Positions 43,756 through 53,711 of a stretch of 64,000 nucleotides of DNA are shown here, piece by piece; the first letter of the stretch is position 1, and the number at the start of each line of letters is the position of its first letter. The stretch comes from Limnanthes douglasii subsp. nivea (Eukaryota; Streptophyta; Magnoliopsida; Brassicales; Limnanthaceae): contig JAUPFV010000001.1 in the NCBI GenBank assembly GCA_036936605.1, positions 348,079,081-348,143,080 of the forward strand, read 5' to 3'. The translations under genes and the position numbers were made by a program. The notes beneath the pieces were generated by a model. It saw only the letters and a program-made list of their open reading frames with translations. It was not told the origin of the DNA and searched no databases.

Positions 43756-45605
43756 ATGAATCCGGACAATCAGGAAGTACCACCAGCTTTGCTCGAAGTG
43801 GTGGAAGAGAACGATGAATACACTGTCGAAGAGCGTGATAGGCTAAAGTGTGAAATAGAAGCTCTGAGGGCAGAAAAGGCCAAGATGGGCGTGAAAGAAA
43901 AATCCAAAGCATCGGTTGCACATCACACCGATAACCCTAGAGAGCATGAGTCTTCGAAAACTCAAGTGAGCACCAAAAAGACTCATGCCAGTTCTAAAAA
44001 GTCTCACCGGTCCAGGCCTGTGGAGAATTCTGACTCAAGCTCAGAATCTTCTGATAGCTGCCAGTTCTAAAAAGTCTCACCGGTCCAGGCCTGTGGAGAG
44101 TTCTGACTCAAGCTCAGAATCTTCTGATAGCTCTTCGGACAGTGAGGGAATTGAAAAATCCTTGTCCTCTAGCAGCGATGAGGGTCGAACCAGAAAGAAG
44201 CAAAAGTAGATTAAAAAATATTCAAGAAAAAGGGATAGACATGGAAGGATGAAGAGGCATATTGGTAAGGGGTCATCTCATAACCGGAGCCATGTGGACA
44301 AGATGCTGATGGATCCCTTTGCTTTCCACGATGAACCAGGTATCTTTGCAACTCCCCAAGAGGTTTGACAGCACCAAAATAGAGAAGTGCGATGGCAATA
44401 CTGATCCGGACAACCATCTGGAGCAATTTAAAAACTTCATGATGAACTTTGACGACGATGATAAACTACTTTGTAGGGAATTCTCCCAATCATTCACGGG
44501 GAGTGCTCTGAAATGGTACAACAGCCTGCCTCAGGGTTGTATTAAAGATTTCGATACTTTTTGGGTAGCCTTTCGAAGGCAGTTCGTAGGGAGTAAAAAG
44601 CTAAAGGGCAATGGAGACAAAATAATCCATTGTGCCCAGGAACCAAATGAGTCCTTGAAAGAATATATAAGTCGTTTTGTGAACACCAAGAATGGGTTGG
44701 CTGATTGCTTCGAACAAGTGGCAATAGCATCCCTAAGGTAAGGTTTGAACCCAGGCAATCTAGCTGATTCAGTGACCAGAAAGAAGGCCATGACATGGGG
44801 AGGGTTGCTGAATCAGGTTGGCAAACAGATAAATGTTGATGAAACAAAGAAAACCAGGGTGCACAGGCAGGTGAGGTCCACCCCAGTGGCACCAAATCCC
44901 AATCAAAATCAGTCCGGGAACAAAGCAAGAGAGACCGGACAGGGGCATGGTAGGGCAAAAGCTCAGTCTCAGCCAGCTGCTCCTGCTCAGAGTCAGCAAT
45001 CCAAAAACAAAAGAGGGCCATGGGTCCAACCGGAGTGGTTCGCAGAGTTAAAAAAACGTGTGGCCACCATTTTTGATAAAACAAAGGATGAGGTGCATTA
45101 CCGGAGACCGGCAACGCTGCAGTCTCCCAGAGAGCATCGCAACAACTCTTTTTGCCAATATCACAATGATATTGGCCATACCACTGATGACTGTATAGCA
45201 TTGAAACAAGAAGTTCAGAACTTGATTGAGAGGGGAAAGCTGGGAGCTTACGTTAAAAGAAGAGGAGGCAACAGGCCTGACAACACTCACCGGGTTGGTC
45301 CAAGTAATGCTGCTCCGGAGGGGGCCATGGTTATAGTTGAAAGGTTTGACGTGGAATCTGAATACTTGGATCCTGATCCAACTCGAAACAGAGTGGGTGC
45401 TATAGAGGAATGTTCTAGATCGGTCTCCGGGCTCATTAAGTTTTTCGAGTCGCTTACAATTTTCGGAGGGGACACTATGACAGCTCCTACTGCTTCTTCA
45501 ATGAAGAGGCATGTTCATACTTTAGCCTCCCAGCTAGAAGGAGGCATGACATCCTATCAGTCACCAAACTCATTCCCCTTCATTTTTTTGATGAAGATGA
45601 TTTGA
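43756..45605 (+). pseudogene. TE4 gag
   Basis: Gag forms the particle shell and packages RNA. The likely start is the ATG at 43756. An acidic helical section (ENDEYTVEERDRLKCEIEAL) is followed by a Ser-rich stretch. There a 73-bp tandem duplication (43987-44132) shifts the frame. The capsid-like core is at 44319-44741 (CDGNTDPDNHLEQFKNF, ALKWYNSLP, FVGSKKLKGNGDK), ended by an in-frame TAA at 44739-44741. From 44745 the frame resumes with a basic Gln/Pro-rich region and a variant zinc-knuckle, CQYHNDIGHTTDDC (about 45154-45195), as in Tat-type gag. The junction to protease near 45560-45602 is also out of frame. Confidence 0.85.
43987..44132 (+). repeat. 73-bp tandem duplication in TE4 gag
   Basis: The segment starting 'gccagttctaaaaagtctc' occurs at 43987 and again at 44060, with one visible mismatch (gaattctg versus gagttctg). 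The unit length of 73 is not a multiple of three, so the duplication itself breaks the frame. Confidence 0.9.
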
Positions 45606-48600
45606 GAGACATTGCTGGCCCTCATGAGGATGCTGTTGTCATAGGATCATCTATAGGGGGCAATGACATAAGACGAATCCTGGTGGATACTGGAAGCTCA
45701 GCCAATATCCTTTTCCTAACCACTTACAAGAAAATGAAAAATCCAGCTTCAATTCAGAATTCGGACAGGTCAATCGTGGGCTTCACAGGCAGCTCAGCAG
45801 ATGTGATCGGAGAGTTCGAAAAAGAGGTGTTATTGGGCAAGGGCCCTTTCAAGAAAATGGTCAGAATACTCTTTATTGTGGTGGATTGTCCCACTTGCTA
45901 TAATGTTATTCTAGGGAGGTCATGGCTCTCTAGGATGCACGCAGTGGCTTCAACAGTCCACCAGTGCTTGAAGTATGCTGTTTAGGGACAGGTTGGAGTC
46001 GTCCGGAGCAGCCAAAAGGTTGCAAGAGAATGTTATGCTACCGTCCTGGCTCCTCGAACGCTGGGGGCAGTCCGTATTAATGAACAATAGCAGTTTGAGG
46101 GCCTTTCTGGGGGTGAGGGTGAAATTGATGACCCCAGAGAGACCCCTGGAGTATTAATACCGGTCGAAGAGGTAGAAACACACTGTTTGGAAGATGGTAA
46201 AACTGTCAAGATAGGGTCTAAGATGCCACCAATGTTGAAAAAGTAAATGTTGAAGTTTTTGAAGAACCATCAGCACGTTTTTGCTTGGTGCAATGCTGAT
46301 GTTACTGGGGTTCCATCATAAGTGATATCACACCACCTATCCGTCCGAAGAGATGTAGCTCCAGTGGTTCAAAAAAGAAGAGTTTTTTCCAAAGAAAAGG
46401 CTGATGTCATTGTGCAAGAGGTTGACAGACTCACAAAGATGGGGCACATTAACGAATCTCAATACCCTTTGTGGACTGCCAATCCTGTCTTGGTAAAAAA
46501 GAAGAATGGCAAGTGGCGCATGTGCATTGATTTCACAGATCTCAATAGAGCTTGCCCAAAAGACTTGTATCCGGTCCCCCGGATTGATCAGTTAGTAGAC
46601 TCTACCTCTGGGAACAAGCTGCTTTCCTTTATGGATGCCTTCTCCGGGTACAATCAGATTCAAGTGGATCCGAAGGATCAAGAGCATACAACATTTGTTA
46701 CTGACAGGGGGCTTCATTGATACAAGGTGATGCCATTTGGTTTGAAAAATGTTAGGGCCACTTATCAGAGGTTAGTCAACAAGGCATTTGCTGATCAAAT
46801 TGGAAGAAATATGGAAGTATACATTGACGATATGATGGTGAAGAGTGTGGATGAGCAGTTTCACTTGTCCGATCTCCAAGAAACTTTTGCCAACTTGGTG
46901 AAAGTGAATTTGAAGTTAAACCCTAAAAAGTGTGTGTTCGGAGTGCAGTCCGGGAAGTTTCTAGGCTATATCATAAGTGAGCATGGAATACAACCCGATC
47001 CGGACCAGCTCAATGCTCTATTCCAAATGGAGCCTCCTCGAAACATCAAAGAAGTACAGCGGTTAACGGGGAGATTAGCTGCCTTAAACAGATTTATCTC
47101 AAGGTCTTCGGACAGGTGTGCTCCTTTATTTCAAACTTTGAAGGGTGCAAAGGTCTTTGATTGGACCCCACAATGTGATGAGGCTTTCAATGAAATCAAG
47201 AAACACTTGTCCTCTCCTAAAACTTTGTTCAAGCCAGTTGATGGGGAGACTCTCTTTGTATATTTGGAAGTTTCAAGTTGTGCCATCAGTGTTGTGCTGG
47301 TAAGAGAGATCGATGGTCATCCCCATCCAGTGTACTACATCATCAAAATCTTGATAGATGCTGAGAGGCGTTACTTGAAACTTGAAAAATTAGCATTAGC
47401 CTTGGTGATAGCTGCAAGGAAGATGAGGCCTTATTTTCAGGCTCATCCTATCATCGTCCGGACCTCTTTTCCCCTAAAGAATGTCCTTCAAAAAGCAGAC
47501 ATTTCGAGCAGAATGACTAAGTGGTCAGTAGAGTTAGGGGACTTCGACATAGACTTTGCTCCCCGAACAGCAGTCAAAGCCCAAGCTGTGGCTGATTTTC
47601 TGGTTGAATTCCACTCCGACAGGGATTTAGAGAAAACTACTGACATAAAATATAAAAAGGTATGGGTCGTCCGGACGGATGGTGGATCTAGCACTATGGG
47701 ATGTGGTGCAGGAGTATGTTTAACTTCCCCATATGGAGACAAAATATACCAGGCTATTTGTTTTGCTTTCAGGGCATCTAATAACGAGTCAGAATACGAA
47801 GCAGCTATAGCTGAATTGAAGTTAGCCCACATTTGTGGGGCTAAGAGGGAAAAGCTGTTAAGTGACTCCCAGCTACTTATCCACCATGCCCAAGGCCAAT
47901 CTGAGGCTAAGAAGGAGCAACTTGTGAAGTATTTACTCCTCCTAAAAAATGAAGCACTTAAGTTTAAAGGTGTTGTCTATGAGCACATTCCCCGGACAGA
48001 AAATGAGCTAGCAGACTCATTGGCAACCATAGCATATACGGAGTCATATCCATGGATCCATGTGCTCGAAAGCCCCTCTATTCAGCTTAGTAAGGGTAAA
48101 GAAGAAGAAATTTTTGAAGTACAAGTGAAACAACCTCAAGATTGGAGGTTTCCTCTCCTGCAATATCTCTCCGATGATGTCGTGCCTCCAGATAAGTTAC
48201 TAGCCTGAACATTGAAACACAAGGCTCGTGGTTTCATCATATTGAGAGAGGTGTTGTACAAAAAGTCATACAGTAAACCTCTCCTGCGTTGTTTGGGGGA
48301 TGAAGAGTCACAAGTGGTCCTCTCTGAATTGCATGATGGTGAGGGATCAGCCCATTGTGGGTTTAGAGCTTTGACGAGAAGAGTTTTACTCTCCGGTTAC
48401 TATTGGCCATCAATCATGAAAGATGCTAAGGAATTGGTAAGAAGGTGTGACCCATGCCAGAGGTACAGCAATGAAATTCATGTACCAGCCATTCCTTTAG
48501 AGTCAATTTCTGAGCCCATTCCTTTTGCTCGATGGGGATTGGATTTAGTAGGGCCTCTACCTGTAGCGTCCGGAGGGCGCAAAACTATAATTGTGGCCAT

Positions 48601-49378
48601 AGACTACTTCTCGAAGTGAATAGAAGCAGCCCTTCTAGCGGGGACGACATCAAAGGCTGTTATAAAATTCATTCTATCCAACATATGTTGCAGATTTGGT
48701 GTCCCACAGAAAATAACAACAGACAATGGGCCACAGTTCGACAATAGAGAAATGGAGAGCTTTTGTGCCTCAAGGGGTATACAGCATTTTTTTTCTTCAC
48801 CTTTCCACCCACAAGTAAATGGGCAAGTTGAAGTGGCTAATAGAACCATACTGTCCGGTTTAAAGAAGAATTTGGAAGGGGCTGCTGGGAAGTGGCCTAG
48901 TTATTTACAAGAGGTCTTGTGGGCCTACCGGACAACACCTGGGGCTGCAACACAAGAATCACCTTTTGCCTTGGTCTATGGGATGGATGCAGTAGCTCCC
49001 ATAGAAGCAACTCTCCCCTCCTTTCGTGTTCACAACTTCTCCGAACACGCTAACGAGGTGGCAATCAGAGGTCAACTTGATTTGATAGAAGAAAGACGGG
49101 TTAAAGCTCACCTCAGAGTTGCACACTATCAGGGCTTGATGAGAAGCAGGTTTGCTTCCAAAGTGAAAAGAAGAGATTTCCAACCAAGGGACAAATTATT
49201 AAGGAAGGTCTTCTTACACACTAAAGAAAAGCTCTTCGGAAAGCTGGCCCCAACTTGGGAGGGTCTGTATATGGTTGTTGAACGAATTAAGCCTGGAACT
49301 TATTGGTTGGAAGACAAAGATGGCAGAGTTCTAACTCATCCTTGGAATATTGAACATCTCCGGATGTACTTGGAATAG
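45602..49378 (+). pseudogene. TE4 pol: protease, RT, RNase H, second RNase H, integrase
   Basis: Protease has LVDTGSSANIL with its catalytic triplet at 45686. RT runs from about 46322 through WTANPVLVKKKNGKWRMCI and FMDAFSGYNQI to YIDDM at 46820. The first RNase H is at about 47180-47560 (YLKLEKLALALVIAARK). The second, archaeal-type RNase H at about 47660-48040 has all four acidic positions (TDGGSS, NNESEYEA, SDSQL, ENELADSLA). Integrase at 48180-49378 has the zinc site (LHDGEGSAHCG, RCDPCQR), D in LDLVGP, D in TDNGPQF and E in GQVEVANRT, and ends HPWNIEHLRMYLE without a chromodomain. In-frame stops occur at about 45983, 46243, 46319, 46718, 48206 and 48617. Most are explicable as C-to-T or G-to-A changes (CGA, CAA or TGG codons). 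Confidence 0.93.
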
Positions 49379-49869
49379 CACTTGTGTAAATATTTACTTG
49401 TTTAAACATCCATGTAAATATTTGGGGGCATACTCGTTCCTCCCTGGTGGCACGGGGAGGTTTTAATGAGGTATCCGGGCGGTTGAATAAATTCGATGCC
49501 TTCTTAAAAATTTTATAAGTGTTTTTAAAGTTTTATCCCTTGTCATACTATCCGGACTGAAATATCTAAGGGCTATTTAAACTCTAGCCGGAGAACTTAA
49601 ACACTCTCACAATGCAACAACTAAAGGCTGCTTAAACTCTGGCTATCAAAATTAAAACGAACAATGAAAGAAGATGATGGTTGTACAGAACATATATATT
49701 CATTAAAATAAATAACTTAAAATTCCCTTGGCCTTCCAAGGACTTTTAAATAGTCAAGATACAACACAAAAAACCTGTCCAAATGAACACCGGACACCAT
49801 TACAAAAAGAGTGCCTTGGCCTTCCAAGGACTTTAGTCTGAATAAAAAATAAACAAAGTAGATCTTAAG
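49379..49869 (+). other. TE4 3' UTR between pol and the antisense gene
   Basis: Similar to 20909-21428 of TE2. Contains two spaced copies of 'ccttggccttccaaggactt' (near 49728 and 49813) and no longer tandem array. It is where the two convergent transcripts would meet. Confidence 0.6.
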
Positions 49870-52849
49870 TTAAGGTTGAGCCTTTGAAGATGGCTCACCT
49901 TCATCTACCTTCTTGCCTTTAAAATCGCTTTCACCTTCATCTACCTTCTTCTTTCCTTTGGGATCATCTTCCTCCTTGTCTGGGCTCTCTCCGGTCCTCT
50001 CTTCATCATCGGATGAGGACGCACTGGAGACTCCATACTGATCGCCTTCGGCCATTGTATGATGTGGAAGGTCATCATCGTCTACATAAAGCCACAAGTC
50101 CCCTAGGTTCCTCTTCGGAAATTTTTCATGAAAGAGTAGAACCATATCAGACCTCACCTTCTCAAGCAATAGCTCTTCACTTTTAATCATCTGGTTGGCA
50201 TAGGTATTGATCTTGGCTTGGATCATAGCCTTTTGATCCCTTAACAAAGTGGTTCTCTCCTCGGCAGCCTTGGATGCTGCATTCTCAAGAGCAATCTTGT
50301 CGGTAGTTAGGTTGGTGATAATCTTGTCCCTTGCCTTGGTCTCTTCTTTTGAGGCAGTAAGGTCTTTCTCCACACCGGACAGCTTCTCCCGGAGGTCTCT
50401 GATGGCTCCTCTAGAGTGGCAACTTTTGTTTTTCTTTCCTCCTGATTCCTCTTCAACTCCTCGTTTGCTTCCTTTAGCATGTCAGCATTGGAAGTAGCAG
50501 TGCGAAGGTCTTCGGACATCTTTTCCTTCTCAGACTTAAGGTCTTTGATGATGTCTGCTTGACCCCGAACTTGTCTCTCCAACGTAAGTACCGGCTGCAC
50601 ATTGCTCAGCAAGGAGTGGGCTATGGTATCCTTTTCACTAGAGACAATTAAAGTCTTACCATTGAAGTTGACCGCGTTGGAGCTGCTCGGAGGAATGTAA
50701 GGCCCTGCGAAGTCGTCTCTAGGGAGGTTGAGGAAGTATTCACCAAGCTCACCAAGACCGGTGATGTCGAGTCCATCGATGTTGAGATCTCCTCCTTCAA
50801 CCTCATGGGTATGAAAGTCCCTTGGGATCTCTTCAGCATGCGTAGGGTCAGAAGGGTCAGCCTGGAAAGAAGGCTCCGGATCCCGGAGAGCAAGCTCATC
50901 TCCCTTAGTAGTCTTTTTCTTCTTGGCTACCCGGTCTTCGCCTTCACTCCCCTGTTTGCGATTCCTCTTGGAAGCCCTTGGAAGTTTTGGGAGATCTGCT
51001 TCCTGCCTTTCGGTGTCTTGCTCCACCACTTGCAAGAGAGCAGCATCGATTTGACTCTGGGCCGGCCCCTCCGGGTCTGTTCGAGCATCCTTCTCAGCAT
51101 CAGCAGGATTAGCATCGCTCGCCACTTTCTTGCCCTTCATTTTGCTTGGGGCTTTGGCCCGGCCTGGCAGGAAGAGTGTCCCATCTGGTTCATGGGTCCT
51201 CTTAAGCACAGTGTCCGGAGAAGGCTGGGTGGTGAGCTCCTCCCAAGTCAAGTCTCTACGACCTGTGGTGTTCCACAGGTGAGACCTTGCCAAGTTTCCA
51301 CTACTGAAGGCAGCATGGAATCGGTTCCCCCATTCCTCAGCAGCCCAGGCATTAATCGTGCCACAAGTGACCTGCCCGACCTTCAAGTAATCACCGAACT
51401 CCTTAGGCAGTTCTGTTAAGACAAAAGAAGGACTAATTAATTTAAACCAACTTTAAGAAGTAGACAAAGATTTAAAGTGGGAGACTTACGATCACTCCTC
51501 CACCTGCTTCTGAGGAGGCTTGGGTTCACTCCGGACTTGATCTTCTTTCCGTTTTCCCAAGCGCCACTGACGAACAAAAACTGGCTCCTCCATTTACTCT
51601 CAGACTCCAATAGATCATCAACAGCTTTGAAACTGTCCCCCATATTGAAATGATAAAAGGGAAATTGGTGATGTTTGCAAAGATTTGCCACTCCAGCAAA
51701 CTCTTCCATAGGAAGAGGGATCCCGGACAGCCTTGATGCCATGATGCATGACATAAGGGTATACCAAGTGTTGGGGCTCAGTTGGCTCGGACAGAGTTTG
51801 ATCAGATGAAAATATCTGACAATCTCTGGGTCCAATGGGAATCTGAGTCCCCAATTAAATAGCTCCGTGAAGATGACTATTTCATTCAGCTTGCAATGCA
51901 TAGGAGTTTCAGGATCTATGGGAATCCTTATCTTCACATTTTCTGGGATCCCCCATTTCGTGCGCATTCGACCCAGTTCAGCTGTATGGATGAAAGCATA
52001 CTTGGTCTTCTGTAAGGCCAAGAGGTATTTAAGTTCAACCTTGTGAAAACAAGGCCCCACCTTCCCTTCAAGACACTCCGGCAGCTCCGGATGTCTCAAG
52101 CACAGTTTTTCTTTGCCTTTATCTTTTTTGGCAGCAGCAGTATTACTAGTCTGACCGGAGGGCTCAGACTCGAAAGGGACTTCTTCAGCAGAGTCCTCCA
52201 TTCTTTCCTCCATGATCGTTGGAGGAATATCAGTGGCAGTGGCCCGGGGAGAATTCAAACTTGGCTCAGCCTGGCTTCCGGGCTGCTGATCTTCAGTGTT
52301 TTCTTGACTTCTAGCCTCAGGCTGGAGCTCTGAGGCAGAGACCTCTCTTCGAAGTGCTGGGCTGCTAGTCTCCGGACCAGGTAGTCTTTCCCGGAGAGCT
52401 CTGATAGGCACTTCAGACCCAGAGCTGCTATTTTTTTTCCCCGACTTTGAGGGAGTGTTCTTAGAGGCTTGCCCCTTAACCAGCCGACTCTTTCTTCGGT
52501 CGACTAACTTCTCCGGGGAGTGCTCCATGTCTGATCCCATCGCTATGAAGGGTGAGGGTTTCTTGAAGCTAGTGGCAGTTACTCTTGGTTCGACGATGGA
52601 TTCTGATTCCTGAATTGAGGAACCAGAGATGATGAGGGAAACACTAGGTTGGAATAACTTTCTAGGCTTAGTACCTTTGGAGGAAGAAGATCCTCGATCT
52701 AACTCTACAGCAGAGGAGATTGGTCTGTCAACAGGCGAAGTAGGTAACCCTGCTGCAATTCGTCTTTCCTTCTCAACTTTTTGTGCCTTCTCCAACTCAA
52801 AAAGGTTGAGCCACCCGCATTTGATCAAAGCAGTTCTTGTTGTAAACAT
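49870..52849 (-). pseudogene. TE4 antisense extra gene, two exons, about 970 codons
   Basis: Exon 1 (52849-51490, 453 codons plus one base) opens with MFTTRTALIKCGWLNLFELE. It passes through a Ser/Pro/Glu-rich region to a folded domain beginning HPELPECLEGKVGPCF, with LRFPLDPEIVRYFHLIKL, QLSPNTWYTLMSCIMASRL, FPFYHFNMGDSFKAVDDL and FLFVSGAWENGKK. This layout resembles the plant 'putative gypsy-type transposon' domain (Pfam Transposase_28). After a 77-bp intron, exon 2 (51412-49870) reads QLPKEFGDYLKVGQ, then ARSHLWNTTGRRDLTWEEL, a basic RVAKKKKTTKG nuclear-localisation-like patch, a long coiled coil (about 50600-50150) and an acidic Lys/Glu tail. A one-base frame change near 50412 breaks the coiled coil. 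The role is unknown; TE1, TE2 and TE6 hold relatives. Confidence 0.85.
51413..51489 (-). other. spliceosomal intron in the TE4 antisense gene
   Basis: The minus-strand donor is GATC/GTAAGTC at 51489 and the acceptor is TTTTGTCTTAACAG ending at 51413, 77 bp apart. The join is in frame (phase 1) and gives ...RWRSDQLPKEF. The same junction exists in TE2. Unspliced, the exon 1 frame runs on to a stop at about 51437. Confidence 0.85.
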
Positions 52850-53294
52850 AAACTATCAAGTAAATCTTTGCTTTAGAGAGAGAAAGCTCTAAGAAAACAT
52901 GCAGAGTAAATATGAAAGAGATAGTAAAACAGTAGAAATTGAGTTTGAATTTATAGTAAATCTGAAAAAAGGAAGTTGATTCCTAGGAGAATTCGAAAAG
53001 TTTGGCAATGATTAAAAGACGATGCTGATGTCACCATCTGTAATTAAAGAGGTTTCTTTTCGAAGAAGGTGGGTTCGAAATTCAAGGTGAAAAAACGGCT
53101 GAAGCAACCAATCAGAGTGTGACACGTGTCCCACGATCTCTGGCAAAAAACCGTTTGGATTCATCAAGCTTTATCTGTCCGGATAAAACCATAAAGCAAA
53201 TAAACCTCTCCGGATGAGAACTACCCCTGATATCGGACTGTTTTTCAGGTTTTTGACAAAGAGAATTTGAACAAACACCTAAAAAAGGGGCTCC
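52850..53294 (-). other. TE4 leader and presumed promoter region of the antisense gene, plus polypurine tract
   Basis: The region 52850-53280 lies upstream of the antisense gene and is homologous to the same region of TE2 and in part TE6. A 'gacacgtgtcccacgatct' block (about 53122-53140) is conserved among them and contains the palindromic CACGTG core typical of plant G-boxes. The polypurine tract for plus-strand synthesis is AAAAAAGGGG at 53281-53290, followed by 'ctcc' and the LTR. Confidence 0.5.
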
Positions 53295-53706
53295 TGATGA
53301 GTCCGAATTCTAACTGCTCCCCGTACAGGGACAGATCAGTCCAACCTCTCCGGATACCGGACAGCTCACTTCGAATAACTAGCCTATAGGACTGTTCGAA
53401 CTATGACAAAAGTACTAAAATACCTAAACACTTCTTGACTAAGCTACTTGCTCTCCTACTTAGAGCTCATGAGTCTTTTAACATGACCCGGGTCCATTAA
53501 ACATGACCCGAAAGCCCATAAGGGCCCAAACATCAGGGTATAAATACCCAACCACCTGCATTAAGTGTGGGTAATGAGAATTAACTGCTACCAAGCTACT
53601 TAATTATCTCTCTACTCTCTATTCTAAATACTTAAACACCCACACACCACCAGAAAACACCAACTGAAATTACCAGCCTACCCTCAGGCAATTATTGTCC
53701 ACACCA
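53295..53706 (+). repeat. TE4 3' LTR
   Basis: 412 bp, starts TGATGAGTCCG and ends CCACACCA. About nine differences from the 5' LTR (for example 'ttctaactg' versus 'ttctgcctg', and 'cagggtata' versus 'catggtata'). Confidence 0.95.
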
Positions 53707-53711
53707 AGCTC

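Larger units (their letters stand above)
43272..53706 (+). mobile_element. TE4: near full-length Tat-like Ty3/gypsy retrotransposon with an antisense gene
   Basis: 10,435 bp, flanked by the exact 5-bp duplication AGCTC (43267-43271 and 53707-53711). The LTRs are 412 bp each and differ at about nine positions by eye, so it is the youngest element here. Order: LTR, primer-binding site, gag, protease, RT, RNase H, second (archaeal-type) RNase H, integrase, 3' UTR, convergent two-exon extra gene on the minus strand, polypurine tract, LTR. The second RNase H, the antisense gene and the lack of a chromodomain place it in the Tat/Retand group. Gag, pol and the antisense gene all carry stops or frameshifts, so it is not autonomous. 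Confidence 0.93.

Noticed and set aside
43661..45201. Long minus-strand frames opposite TE4 gag (e.g. 45201-44542)
   Set aside because: They are shadows of the gag reading with matching codon phase; products lack any family feature and the plus-strand gag homology explains the openness.
47488..47832. Minus-strand 114-codon frame opposite the TE4 RNase H domains
   Set aside because: Lies fully inside conserved plus-strand RNase H sequence; a shadow.
50805..51419. Plus-strand 204-codon frame within the TE4 antisense gene
   Set aside because: Opposite strand of the conserved antisense exon 2; composition follows that exon and no motif is present.
43272..53706. Endogenous pararetrovirus or an envelope-bearing element
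   Set aside because: Domain order is gypsy Tat-like with integrase and LTRs. The extra gene is antisense, lacks a signal peptide and transmembrane segments, and has nuclear-type basic and coiled-coil features, so it is not an envelope or movement protein.
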